DNA of 64,000 nucleotides from Lampropedia hyalina DSM 16112 (lineage in GTDB: Bacteria > Pseudomonadota > Gammaproteobacteria > Burkholderiales > Burkholderiaceae_C), in the NCBI RefSeq assembly GCF_900129055.1, contig NZ_FQUZ01000003.1, positions 62,001-126,000 of the forward strand. Reading direction: 5' to 3'. The position numbers and the translations under genes were made by a program. The notes beneath the pieces were generated by a model. That model was not told the DNA's origin. It searched no databases and worked only from the letters and a program-made list of their open reading frames with translations. Below, piece by piece: positions 9,972-17,784 of this stretch; positions within the stretch are counted from its first letter, which is position 1; each line of letters opens with the position of its first letter.

Positions 9972-11801
9972 ATGAAGAAGAATTCCGCAGTTTTTTCGTG
10001 GCTGTTGCTGGCCGTGTTGGCGGCCTTTTCGGTGGCAAGGGCCTGGACTGCCATCATCAGTATCGACACGGCCAGGGACTTGCATGTGGCCTTGCAGATC
10101 GTGCAGGGCCAGGCCTTGCCGCTGGAAGGGCCGGTGCTGGCCAGCCGTTTTCACCTGGGGCCGGTGTGGTATTACGCACTCGCCCTGTTGTGGTGGCTGG
10201 TGCAGCAGCCCATGGCCCTGGTGGTGTGCCTGTATGCGCTGGCGGCCTCCCAGTTGGTGGCGGCTTACTGGCTGGGCAGACAGTTGCAGGGCAACCGGCT
10301 GGGATTGTGGCTGGCCCTGATGGTGTCGCTGCCGTACTGGGGGCGTTTCGAGCAGGTGCTGCCTGCCCACCCGATGTTCGTGATGCCGCTGTCGCTGTGG
10401 ATGTTGTTGTGCATGGTGAAGTACCTCCGGCACACGGGCCATCTGCATCCCGTTGCGGGTGGATCGGCCATCTCGCCTGAAGGAGGACAGGGGACATCTT
10501 CTGGCGTGTGGCATGGGCTTTACCTCGTGCTGGTATTCCTCTGCTTTGGGCTTGCAGTGCATGCGCACCCCACGGCCGTGGTCATGGCGTTTGCGCTGCT
10601 GGCGGTGTTGGCACGCAGGCTGACGCTGAAACGGGTGCTGTTTTATGCAGCGTTGCTGGCATTGCCGTTTCTGACGGTGCTCTACCAACTGTGGGCCAAC
10701 CCCGCCGCTTCTTTGGCAGGACTGACGGCGTATTCGGCTGACACCCGCAGCGGGGTGGACTGGGGCAACTTCCCGCTGTTCTGGAAACAGGCGTTGTTCG
10801 ATGGCTTCGATTATTGGTTGAAGGGCTATCTGATGCTCGATGGCCCGCTGCGGTGGTTTTTTCTTGGGGGCTATGGTCTGCTGATGGTGGCCGGAATGGC
10901 CTTGTTCATGGTGCGCCAGCGCAGGTGGCGCAAAAGCTTGCTGGCGGTGCTGGTGCTGGCCATGCTGGTGGTGTTTCGCATCCGTGCCGAAACCACTTTT
11001 TATATGCTCGATGCGGTGTTTCTGCTGTTCGTGCTGGTGCTGTCGCTGGGTTTTGCCAGTCTGCCGCCACGCTGGTTTTCATACGCTCTGGTGCTGCTGG
11101 CGGGCTGGGTGCTGTGCTTGCTGGCAGTGGATTGGCATGTGTCGCGCCAGCGGCATCCGCATGGAGAATTTGCCATGGCCTACCATCCGCTGATCGACAT
11201 CAAGCAGCCGCACAGCCCGGCACAGGGCTACCAGTTCATGCGCTATGCCGATGTCCAGGCGGTCAATGACTGGCTGTGCCGGGGCCAGGGCAAGACCATT
11301 CATGGCAATCTGGGGCTGAATGTTCTGCACAATTACGCGCTGGGCCAGCAGCGGCAGTGTCCCGGTCTGTCGGTGCAGGTGGCGGGCTGGCGCGACGACG
11401 CATCCCACTGGGTGGGCCTGCCGCAGTCCCTGCACACGGTGCTGGGGCGTACCACGGCAGAGCAAACCGCCGGTATGGTGCTGTTGCCGGTGCGGGCCTA
11501 CCATGGCGATTTTGTGCAGGCGCAACCCCAGTACATGCGCTATCCGCCGGTGCAGCAGGCCTACACCGAGGCTTCGGCGCGCACATTCACCCTGTCTTTG
11601 CGCAGTGGGGATTATTTTGTCGTGACGGACTATGCCTTCCCATTCCGGGCGGTGCAGCAGGTGCATGTGTCGGCAGCGGGGGTGGAGCGGGTGCACCAGG
11701 ACGATGCCCAGTCCGTGTTCCTGTGCCGCTCGTGCGAGGGGGACGTGGAGGTGGTGGTGACCAGCCGCAGCCATGTGGTCTATGGGATTGCCGTTTTCTG
11801 A
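9972..11801 (+). CDS. Polytopic membrane protein, probable GT-C glycosyltransferase (ArnT/PMT-like)
   Basis: A 609-residue inner-membrane protein with about ten hydrophobic segments in the first 400 residues and a soluble C-terminal domain of roughly 200 residues. The first loop after the first membrane helix holds acidic residues (SIDTARDLHVA), the usual place of the catalytic acid in GT-C enzymes that use lipid-linked sugars. The start is ATG at 9972 (MKKNSAVFSWLLL), which puts the first membrane helix right at the N-terminus. A GtrB/ArnC-like GT2 gene follows after 9 nt. That pairing is typical of a system where GT2 makes undecaprenyl-phosphate-sugar and the GT-C enzyme transfers it to a surface glycan or lipid A. 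The family call rests on topology and neighbours, so the acceptor is unknown. Confidence 0.7.
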   Translation: MKKNSAVFSWLLLAVLAAFSVARAWTAIISIDTARDLHVALQIVQGQALPLEGPVLASRFHLGPVWYYALALLWWLVQQPMALVVCLYALAASQLVAAYWLGRQLQGNRLGLWLALMVSLPYWGRFEQVLPAHPMFVMPLSLWMLLCMVKYLRHTGHLHPVAGGSAISPEGGQGTSSGVWHGLYLVLVFLCFGLAVHAHPTAVVMAFALLAVLARRLTLKRVLFYAALLALPFLTVLYQLWANPAASLAGLTAYSADTRSGVDWGNFPLFWKQALFDGFDYWLKGYLMLDGPLRWFFLGGYGLLMVAGMALFMVRQRRWRKSLLAVLVLAMLVVFRIRAETTFYMLDAVFLLFVLVLSLGFASLPPRWFSYALVLLAGWVLCLLAVDWHVSRQRHPHGEFAMAYHPLIDIKQPHSPAQGYQFMRYADVQAVNDWLCRGQGKTIHGNLGLNVLHNYALGQQRQCPGLSVQVAGWRDDASHWVGLPQSLHTVLGRTTAEQTAGMVLLPVRAYHGDFVQAQPQYMRYPPVQQAYTEASARTFTLSLRSGDYFVVTDYAFPFRAVQQVHVSAAGVERVHQDDAQSVFLCRSCEGDVEVVVTSRSHVVYGIAVF

Positions 11802-11810
11802 AGGAAGCCA

Positions 11811-12737
11811 ATGAAGACAATCAGCATCGTGGTTCCGATGTTCAACGAAGAGAGCAATGTGGAGCCATTCTTCGCGGTTTTGCAGCAGAGCCTGGCGGCC
11901 CAGGCCGGTCAGTACGATTTCGAGTATCTGTGCATCAACGATGGCAGCCGCGATGCGACGCTGGACAGATTGCTCGCGCTCAAGCGTGGCGGGCTTGCCA
12001 TCAAGATCATCAATTTTTCGCGCAATTTCGGCAAGGAAGCGGCCCTGACCGCCGGGCTGGACTTTGCGCAGGGCGATGCCGTCATTCCGATTGATGCCGA
12101 TTTGCAGCATCCCCCCGACAAGATTCCGGAAATGCTGCGCCTGTGGGAGCAGGGACACGCGGTGGTGCAGGCCCGGCGCACCGACCGTCGGCACGAGACG
12201 CTGCGCAAGAGGGGGTTTTCCCATGCGTTCTACCGGCTGGCATCGGCCATTTTCGAGATGCCGATGGAGCGCGATGTGGGGGACTTCAGGCTGATGGATC
12301 GCAAGGTGGTGGATGCCATCAGGAACATGCGCGAGAAGTCGCGCTTCATGAAAGGCATCTTCGTCTGGCCAGGGTTCGAGGCCGTGGTGATCGAGTACGA
12401 CGTCGCCCCCCGGCACCAGGGGCAGTCCAGCTTCGGATTCTGGAAGCTGTGCCGTTTTGCCGTGGACGGCATCACCAGCTTCAGCATCCTGCCCCTGCGC
12501 CTGTCCACCTACCTGGGGCTGCTGGTGTCCCTGCTGGCCATCGGCTACGGACTCTACATTCTCTGCAAAACCGTGCTGCTGGGTGTGGACGTGCCGGGGT
12601 ATGCCTCCCTGATGATCGTGGTGCTGTTCCTCGCCGGGGTGCAACTGGTGGGCATTGGCGTACTGGGTGAATATGTGGGAAAAATCTACCAGGAGGTGAA
12701 GAATCGGCCCATCTATGTGGTGCGTGATGTTTTCTGA
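11811..12737 (+). CDS. GT2 family polyprenyl-phosphate glycosyltransferase (GtrB/ArnC/DPM1-like)
   Basis: Transfers a sugar from a nucleotide donor to undecaprenyl phosphate at the cytoplasmic face. The 308 residues show the GT-A fold of the DPM1-like branch: MKTISIVVPMFNEE at the N-terminus, CINDGSRD near 41-48, the NFSRNFGKEAALTAG segment, the metal-binding DAD at 95-97 (PIDADLQHPPD) and VGDFRLMDRKV. Two C-terminal membrane helices lie at about 235-257 and 270-292, as in GtrB and ArnC. It is 9 nt from the upstream GT-C gene and surely in the same operon. No GtrA-like flippase is seen next to it. The transferred sugar cannot be read from sequence. Confidence 0.92.
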   Translation: MKTISIVVPMFNEESNVEPFFAVLQQSLAAQAGQYDFEYLCINDGSRDATLDRLLALKRGGLAIKIINFSRNFGKEAALTAGLDFAQGDAVIPIDADLQHPPDKIPEMLRLWEQGHAVVQARRTDRRHETLRKRGFSHAFYRLASAIFEMPMERDVGDFRLMDRKVVDAIRNMREKSRFMKGIFVWPGFEAVVIEYDVAPRHQGQSSFGFWKLCRFAVDGITSFSILPLRLSTYLGLLVSLLAIGYGLYILCKTVLLGVDVPGYASLMIVVLFLAGVQLVGIGVLGEYVGKIYQEVKNRPIYVVRDVF

Positions 12738-12748
12738 GAACGTGGTGT

Positions 12749-13804
12749 TCAGTAAGGCTTCAGGGCCAGAAACCGCGTTTCCACGAATCGGTAGGAGGCC
12801 ATGGCGCACACCAGCGCGAGGGCGGAGCCAAGGCACAGAATCGCCCAGTAACCGTATTGCAGCTTGTACATGCTGAAATAAATCGGGTAGTGCCAGAGGT
12901 ACAGGCCGTAGGAGATTCTGCCGATCTGCACCAGTGGCCCCACGGTCATGAGGTGCCGGAGCACACTGCGGCGGTTGTGGCAAAGGTCGAACACCATCCA
13001 GGCCGTCATGCCGGAGATGAGCGGAAATCCCACCGTGTACATCCACCGGTCGGTCCAGCGGGCCAGGAATGCCATGCCACACAGCGCGGCGAAACACAGC
13101 AGGGCCAGCCATGCCGTGGCTTGGCTGGCCTTCGCCGGTACTGGCGCAAGGTTGCGCACCAGTGCTGCCAGCAGGCAGCCGACCAGAATTTCGTCGATGC
13201 GGGTGTCCAGGCCGTTGTACAGGCGTTCGATGCTGGCTGCGTCCCATGCCAGGTGTGTGCGGTACCCGATGACCCATAGCACGAGGCCCAGTGCGAACAG
13301 GGCGATATGGCGGGGCTGGGTCGTGTGGCGCAGTACCAGCAGCAACAGCAGCGGCCAGAGCAGGTAGAACTGTTCCTCGATGGCCAGCGACCAGGTGTGC
13401 CCCAGGTACGGCATCTCGAAAAAGCCCCAGGCCCGCACCCAGTTGGAAACATAGAAAAGGGCGGCAAGGGCTTCGCGCAGGTTTTGCATGGCCTGGGGTG
13501 CGGGCAGAAGAAACAGGCTGCACAGGCCAAAAACCAGCAGCATCAGCAGCAGTGCCGGGGCCAGCCGCAGCAGGCGGCGGACATAGAAGCGGCGAATGTC
13601 GATGCGCTGCTTGCGGGCGTGTTCGGCCAGCAGCAGGGTGGTGATGAGGTAGCCGCTGATGACGAAAAACACATCCACCCCGATGAAGCCGCCGGGCAGC
13701 AGTGGCGTTTGGGAGTGGAACGCCATCACCATCAGCACGGCAATGCCGCGCAAGCCATCCAGTGCGGGATAGTGGGGCAGTGCCGGGGCGGTGGGGGCTT
13801 GCAT
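12749..13804 (-). CDS. Acyltransferase 3 family membrane protein (OafA/YrhL-like)
   Basis: Integral membrane O-acyltransferase, usually adding acetyl groups to surface polysaccharide sugars. The N-terminal signature ALDGLRGIAVLMVMAFHSQ carries the conserved arginine and histidine; IGVDVFFVISGYLI and a later RRLLRLAPAL follow, then about ten membrane helices (351 residues). The product stops after the membrane domain, so it lacks the SGNH esterase tail of larger OafA proteins. I place the start at ATG 13802-13804; a TTG at 13820-13822 is an alternative and neither has a strong Shine-Dalgarno. It is the last gene of a minus-strand trio with the LpxL-like and Wzt-like genes. Convergent with the GT2 gene, 11 nt apart. 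Confidence 0.9.
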   Translation of the reverse strand: MQAPTAPALPHYPALDGLRGIAVLMVMAFHSQTPLLPGGFIGVDVFFVISGYLITTLLLAEHARKQRIDIRRFYVRRLLRLAPALLLMLLVFGLCSLFLLPAPQAMQNLREALAALFYVSNWVRAWGFFEMPYLGHTWSLAIEEQFYLLWPLLLLLVLRHTTQPRHIALFALGLVLWVIGYRTHLAWDAASIERLYNGLDTRIDEILVGCLLAALVRNLAPVPAKASQATAWLALLCFAALCGMAFLARWTDRWMYTVGFPLISGMTAWMVFDLCHNRRSVLRHLMTVGPLVQIGRISYGLYLWHYPIYFSMYKLQYGYWAILCLGSALALVCAMASYRFVETRFLALKPY

Positions 13805-13825
13805 CGGAACGGGACGAAGCAAGGT

Positions 13826-14743
13826 TCAGCCCTGGGTGAAGCGCGGCATTTCGCTCCACAGGTGCCAGGCAACGTTTTGCTCGTCCAGCAGGCCGTTGAA
13901 GCGGGTGAACAGGGCCTGTGCCATCGCTTCTTCGCTGGCAAATATGCCCAGCGGTTCGATGCGCAGAAACCGCCTGCCCGTCAGCAGGTTGATGCCGACG
14001 ATGTAGAAGGTGACGGGAATGCGCTGCTCCACGGCCAGCTTGAGCATGCCGCGTGGCACATGGATGGCCTCTGGCCCCAGCCAGACGGGCAGGGAGGTGC
14101 TGGCCTGATCGGCGGGCACGTCGGCCAGAAACAGCACCTGTTCGCCCCGTGCCAGCGTTTTCAGCACGGGGCGCAGGCTTTTGGAAACGTCCACCGGTTG
14201 CTGCTGCAAGGCCTTGATGACCTGTTGCACCCGCGCCAGCGTGTAGCGGTAGAGCACCGGGCGGCCCTGGAAATAGGGGCTTTGTTTGTCCAGCGGCGCA
14301 ATCAGTGCCACGGTGCGCAGGCCGTGCTGGCGTGCGTGGTACAGCCCCCACATGCCCGCGCCCCAGTGGAATGTGCAACTGATGCCTGCCTGCTCGGGGG
14401 CAGGCCATTGGCCCTGTACATCCAGATGGCGTGCCAGAAAGCGCGGGCCGTGGCGCAGGGACAGGTAGAGGTCGGCATGATCGACCAGCGTCACCAGCCG
14501 CCGCTGTGCCTGCCACCAGTGCGCCTCCTGCGGGCTGCTGCCCGTGCGCTGGCGTTGCCGGGCCTGTTCAAAGGCCCTATCGACCGCAGGCCGGTACAGC
14601 GAAGGAAGGTGAAATGCCGCCCAACGAAAGATGCGGAATGCCCACCGCCAGGGCAGGAACAGGGCAATGCCGGGCAGCAGCACCAGTTCCCAGAGGTCGC
14701 GCCGACTCTGGGCCGACAGGTATTCGCGCCATGCCACGGCCAC
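13826..14743 (-). CDS. LpxL/HtrB-like lipid acyltransferase, variant active-site motif
   Basis: Resembles the lipid A late acyltransferase / lysophospholipid acyltransferase superfamily, which loads acyl chains onto membrane-bound acceptors. From the GTG at 14741-14743 it has 305 residues, the family's usual length. That start is preceded by GGGAGG at a 6-nt spacing and sits 1 nt from the Wzt-like stop. A longer frame upstream only repeats the neighbour's coding region. Family features include the hydrophobic N-terminus (LVLLPGIALFLPWRWAF), FHWGAGMWGLYHARQHG near residues 125-140, and a FLADVPADQ segment in place of the usual D-Q motif. The HX4(D/E) motif has His126 but Met131 instead of the acidic residue. 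It may be a divergent or inactive acyltransferase; the acceptor is unknown. Confidence 0.75.
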   Translation of the reverse strand: MAVAWREYLSAQSRRDLWELVLLPGIALFLPWRWAFRIFRWAAFHLPSLYRPAVDRAFEQARQRQRTGSSPQEAHWWQAQRRLVTLVDHADLYLSLRHGPRFLARHLDVQGQWPAPEQAGISCTFHWGAGMWGLYHARQHGLRTVALIAPLDKQSPYFQGRPVLYRYTLARVQQVIKALQQQPVDVSKSLRPVLKTLARGEQVLFLADVPADQASTSLPVWLGPEAIHVPRGMLKLAVEQRIPVTFYIVGINLLTGRRFLRIEPLGIFASEEAMAQALFTRFNGLLDEQNVAWHLWSEMPRFTQG

Positions 14744-14744
14744 T

Positions 14745-15998
14745 TCATGCCTCCCAGGTGTGGGGCAGTTGCACGATGCCGGGCCTGCTGTGGGCATAGT
14801 GCAGCCGGATGATCTTGTGCTGGAACCATTGGTCATAGACCAGCAGCCCCGATGCGTCGAACAGGTAGGCACTGAGCACGTATTCGCCGGTGTGCAGGCT
14901 GATGTCGGGATAGTACAGGGTGGCGCGCCACAGGCCGTTGCCCAGCGAATGGGGCTGCGTGTTCTCCCAGTGGGTGGCCACCGAGGTGATGCCCACGCCG
15001 TGGTGCTGCTCGATCATCACGCCAATCGATGGCACTTCGTCCGGGGGCATCTGCACGGTCACATGCACGCGCAGATCGTGCGATTGCAGCAGCGGTGGCT
15101 CGCTCGATTCGTCCAGCGAGTCGATGCGGAATTCGACAATTTCTGCCTTGTCGCTGGCCGCATGGCGGAAATCCGCCGGGGTGGCATCTGGGTCACCAGA
15201 TGCTGTGGGTGCGAGAGAGATCGGTGCGCCGCTGACCTCCTGGTCGAGCTGGCGCAGGTGCTGCTCGTAGGCCACCAGCACGTCTTCGGTGGGGCCGAAC
15301 ATGCGTTGCTGGCCCTTGTCCAGCCACAGGGCCACGTCGCAGAGCTGGCGCACATGGTAGTTGCTGTGCGAGCAGAACAGGATGCTGCATCCCGCATCCC
15401 GAAAGGCCTGGATGCGGTCGATGCACTTTTTCTGGAAACGCATGTCGCCCACGGCCAGGGCTTCGTCCACGATCAGCACGTCCGGCTGCACGGCAGTGAC
15501 CAGTGCAAAGCCCAGCCGCACCGTCATGCCCGATGAATAGGTGCGCACCGGGCGGTCGATGGCTTCGCCCAGCTCGCTGAAGGCCAGAATTTCTGGCTCC
15601 AGGGTGTGCAGTTGTTCGGCGGAAAGGCCAATCAGGCTGCCGCTGAAGTGCAGGTTCTGGCGGCCCGTGAAATCGGGATGAAAGCCTGCCCCCAGCTCCA
15701 GGATGGCGGTGATGCGGCCATCGACCGATACCGTGCCGGACGTGGGGCGAATCGTGCCCGTGACCAGTTTCAGCAGCGTGCTCTTGCCCGCGCCATTGCT
15801 GCCCACCACGCCCATGCACTGGCCGCGTGGCAGGCTGAAGGACACATTCTGCAATGCCTTCTGGCTGCGGTACGCTCCCTCGCCGGTCAGCAGGGTTTGC
15901 AGCCGTGCGCGCGGGCTGTCGTACAGGCGGTATTCCTTGCTGACATTCGAGATGCGCAGCACGGCTGCGGGGGAATGGTCGGGAGCAGATGGGGTCAT
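14745..15998 (-). CDS. Polysaccharide ABC transporter ATP-binding protein (Wzt/TagH-like)
   Basis: ATPase subunit of an O-antigen or capsule exporter of the Wzm-Wzt type. The 417 residues contain Walker A GSNGAGKST (66-74), signature YSSGMTVRLG (154-163) and Walker B VLIVDEALAVGD (174-185). After a linker rich in Ala and Thr, a C-terminal beta-sandwich (about 285-417, VEFRIDSLDE...FQHKIIRLHY) corresponds to the Wzt glycan-binding domain. The start ATG at 15996-15998 is chosen because homology begins at LRISNVSKEYRLYDSP; the frame is open further upstream but without family sequence. The LpxL-like and OafA-like genes follow in the same direction. The expected permease partner (Wzm) is not in the window. 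Confidence 0.9.
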   Translation of the reverse strand: MTPSAPDHSPAAVLRISNVSKEYRLYDSPRARLQTLLTGEGAYRSQKALQNVSFSLPRGQCMGVVGSNGAGKSTLLKLVTGTIRPTSGTVSVDGRITAILELGAGFHPDFTGRQNLHFSGSLIGLSAEQLHTLEPEILAFSELGEAIDRPVRTYSSGMTVRLGFALVTAVQPDVLIVDEALAVGDMRFQKKCIDRIQAFRDAGCSILFCSHSNYHVRQLCDVALWLDKGQQRMFGPTEDVLVAYEQHLRQLDQEVSGAPISLAPTASGDPDATPADFRHAASDKAEIVEFRIDSLDESSEPPLLQSHDLRVHVTVQMPPDEVPSIGVMIEQHHGVGITSVATHWENTQPHSLGNGLWRATLYYPDISLHTGEYVLSAYLFDASGLLVYDQWFQHKIIRLHYAHSRPGIVQLPHTWEA

Positions 15999-16396
15999 GG
16001 ATGGAGTGTGGTGCTGAATAGGGCGGCTGGCCGAAATTGTAGTGGCTTCCCCCGCTTCTGCCCTGAGCGGGTGCCCTGTGCCTGTCGTGGCGGTGTTTTC
16101 GTTGCACTGCTGGCAACATGCCAATAAACCCCTCACACGGGGGTTCTCTGCCTGCTTGCGTTTTCTCTTATGCTTATACAATCGGTGTTTTCACGCCAGT
16201 ATCTCCTGGGGTGCCTTGTGTCTCCATTCGTATCCTTGATATGGCTTGGCGGCTGGCACGCGCTGGTTGTCGCATGACCCATGATTGTGCGCGCCACATT
16301 GGCAACTCCGTATCCATCAACGCCAGCCCTTGCGCCGGGTGTTGGAGGTCTGGCACTTGGCACTCTTCTATCATTCATCATCAAAGAATCGTCTGT
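15999..16396. other. Divergent intergenic region between Wzt-like and TPR genes
   Basis: 398 nt with no convincing gene; open frames running through it are continuations of the flanking genes without protein-family sequence. It holds a short hairpin, AACCCC (16127-16132) with GGGGTT (16140-16145), and a TATACAAT stretch at 16175-16182 that could be a -10 element for the plus-strand TPR gene. A matching -35 is not clear. Promoters for both divergent units must lie here. Confidence 0.6.
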
Positions 16397-17719
16397 ATGC
16401 TTGGAAAGAATCTTTCGCTGCGCCTCTCTGCCCGTGGTCGTTCACGGTTGCTTTGTCACGCATTGGTGGCCTTGCTGGGGGTATCCGGCGGCATGGGCAG
16501 TGTGGCTGCATCGACTGTGCAGCAGTCGGTTTTCGATGAGGTTTCGCGCTTGCTGGAACAGGGCCAGCTGGATGTGGCCGAACGCCGCGTTGCCTTCCAC
16601 CTGCAAAGTCATCCGGAAGATGTGCAGGTGCGGTTTCTGCAGGGGGTCATCGCCACCGAGCAAGGACACAATGTGCAGGCCATCGACATCTTCACCCGCC
16701 TGACGCACGACTATCCCAGCCTGCCGGAGCCGTTCAACAATCTCGCGGTGCTGTATGCGGCCTCGGGCGACGAGCGCAAGGCCACCGAAATTCTGGAAGC
16801 GGCCATTCGCACCAACCCCAGCTATGCCACGGCCCATGAGAATCTGGGCGACCTGTACGCCCGCCGTGCCAGTGCTGCTTACGCCAAGGCCCTGCAACTG
16901 GACGATTCCCGCCAGACACTGGCTCCCAAACTGTCTGTGATTACCCAGATTTTCACGGTTCAGGAAGGCGGCATGCCGCAGACCTGGGTGGCATCGGCCG
17001 GCCGGACGACGGCAGCTGCTCCTGCACCCGTGCAGGAAGCCGCAGCACCCGCACCAGTGGTGGTGGCAGATGCCACTGCGCCGGTGACCGAACCACTGGT
17101 GATCGAGGAGATGCCCGACACCCAGGTGGCCGCTGCGCCCGCACAGCCTGCCGTGCCGGTGGCCGCTCCTTCCGTCCCAGAGCCAGTGGCTGAGCCTGTA
17201 CAGGTCGCGATTGCAGACGTGCCTGCGACCGAGATCACGGCTCCTGCTGCGGTCGAACCTGTCGAAGTCCTGCCACCCGCAGAGCCTGTGCTGGTGGTTC
17301 CGGCAGAACCTGCTGTGGTGGCTGTGACAGAAGCTCCAGCCACACCCGTGGTGGATGCCGAGCCTGCTGTGGATGCCAGCTTTGAGACCCAGGTGGCCGC
17401 CGCCGTCGAGGAATGGGTCGATGCCTGGTCCAACCGCGACCTGAACCGCTACCTGGCCGCTTACAGCGAGAACTTCCGTCCTGCCGATGGCACCTCGCTG
17501 GCGCGCTGGAAGGCACAGCGTGAGCAGCGCATCGTCGGACGCAACTCGATTACCGTGGCAGTGCGCAATATCGACATCGTGGCCAGTGCCGACCGGGCGA
17601 CCGTGACATTCCGCCAGGACTACTCGTCCGATGCCTACAGCGACACGATGCGCAAGGAATTGCGCTTGCGCAATGAAAACGGTCAGTGGCGCATCGTTCA
17701 CGAAGGCGCGGCGCGCTGA
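16397..17719 (+). CDS. Exported TPR protein with Ala/Pro-rich linker and NTF2-like C-terminal domain
   Basis: A 440-residue protein of unknown exact function. The ATG at 16397 gives a basic signal peptide (SLRLSARGRSRLLCHALVALLG) ending near SVAAST. Tetratricopeptide-like repeats span about 45-185 (LLEQGQLDVAERRVAFHLQ, PEPFNNLAVLYAASGD, SYATAHENLGDLYARRASAAYAKAL). A low-complexity linker rich in Ala, Pro and Val follows (about 200-325). The last 105 residues (EEWVDAWSNRDLNRYLAAYS...NGQWRIVHEG) look like the NTF2/SnoaL-type domain found at the ends of L,D-transpeptidases. The next gene, 65 nt downstream, is an L,D-transpeptidase with a comparable tail, so a joint role at the cell wall is likely. 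That is inference. Confidence 0.85.
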   Translation: MLGKNLSLRLSARGRSRLLCHALVALLGVSGGMGSVAASTVQQSVFDEVSRLLEQGQLDVAERRVAFHLQSHPEDVQVRFLQGVIATEQGHNVQAIDIFTRLTHDYPSLPEPFNNLAVLYAASGDERKATEILEAAIRTNPSYATAHENLGDLYARRASAAYAKALQLDDSRQTLAPKLSVITQIFTVQEGGMPQTWVASAGRTTAAAPAPVQEAAAPAPVVVADATAPVTEPLVIEEMPDTQVAAAPAQPAVPVAAPSVPEPVAEPVQVAIADVPATEITAPAAVEPVEVLPPAEPVLVVPAEPAVVAVTEAPATPVVDAEPAVDASFETQVAAAVEEWVDAWSNRDLNRYLAAYSENFRPADGTSLARWKAQREQRIVGRNSITVAVRNIDIVASADRATVTFRQDYSSDAYSDTMRKELRLRNENGQWRIVHEGAAR

Positions 17720-17784
17720 CACAGAGGAAACAGTGGGTGCCAAGCCCGGATTGACAATGCTTGTATGAAAAGTGGTGGTGGGAC

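Noticed and set aside
9861-10688. N-terminal extension of the nuclease frame by 276 codons
   Set aside because: The extension is Gln/His/Arg-rich noise opposite the GT-C membrane protein. The ATG at 9860 has a good ribosome site and starts a recognisable domain.
11079-14516. 1145-codon minus-strand open frame across the glycan island
   Set aside because: It crosses the opposite strand of the GT2 gene and an alternative frame of the acyltransferases, with no family resemblance.
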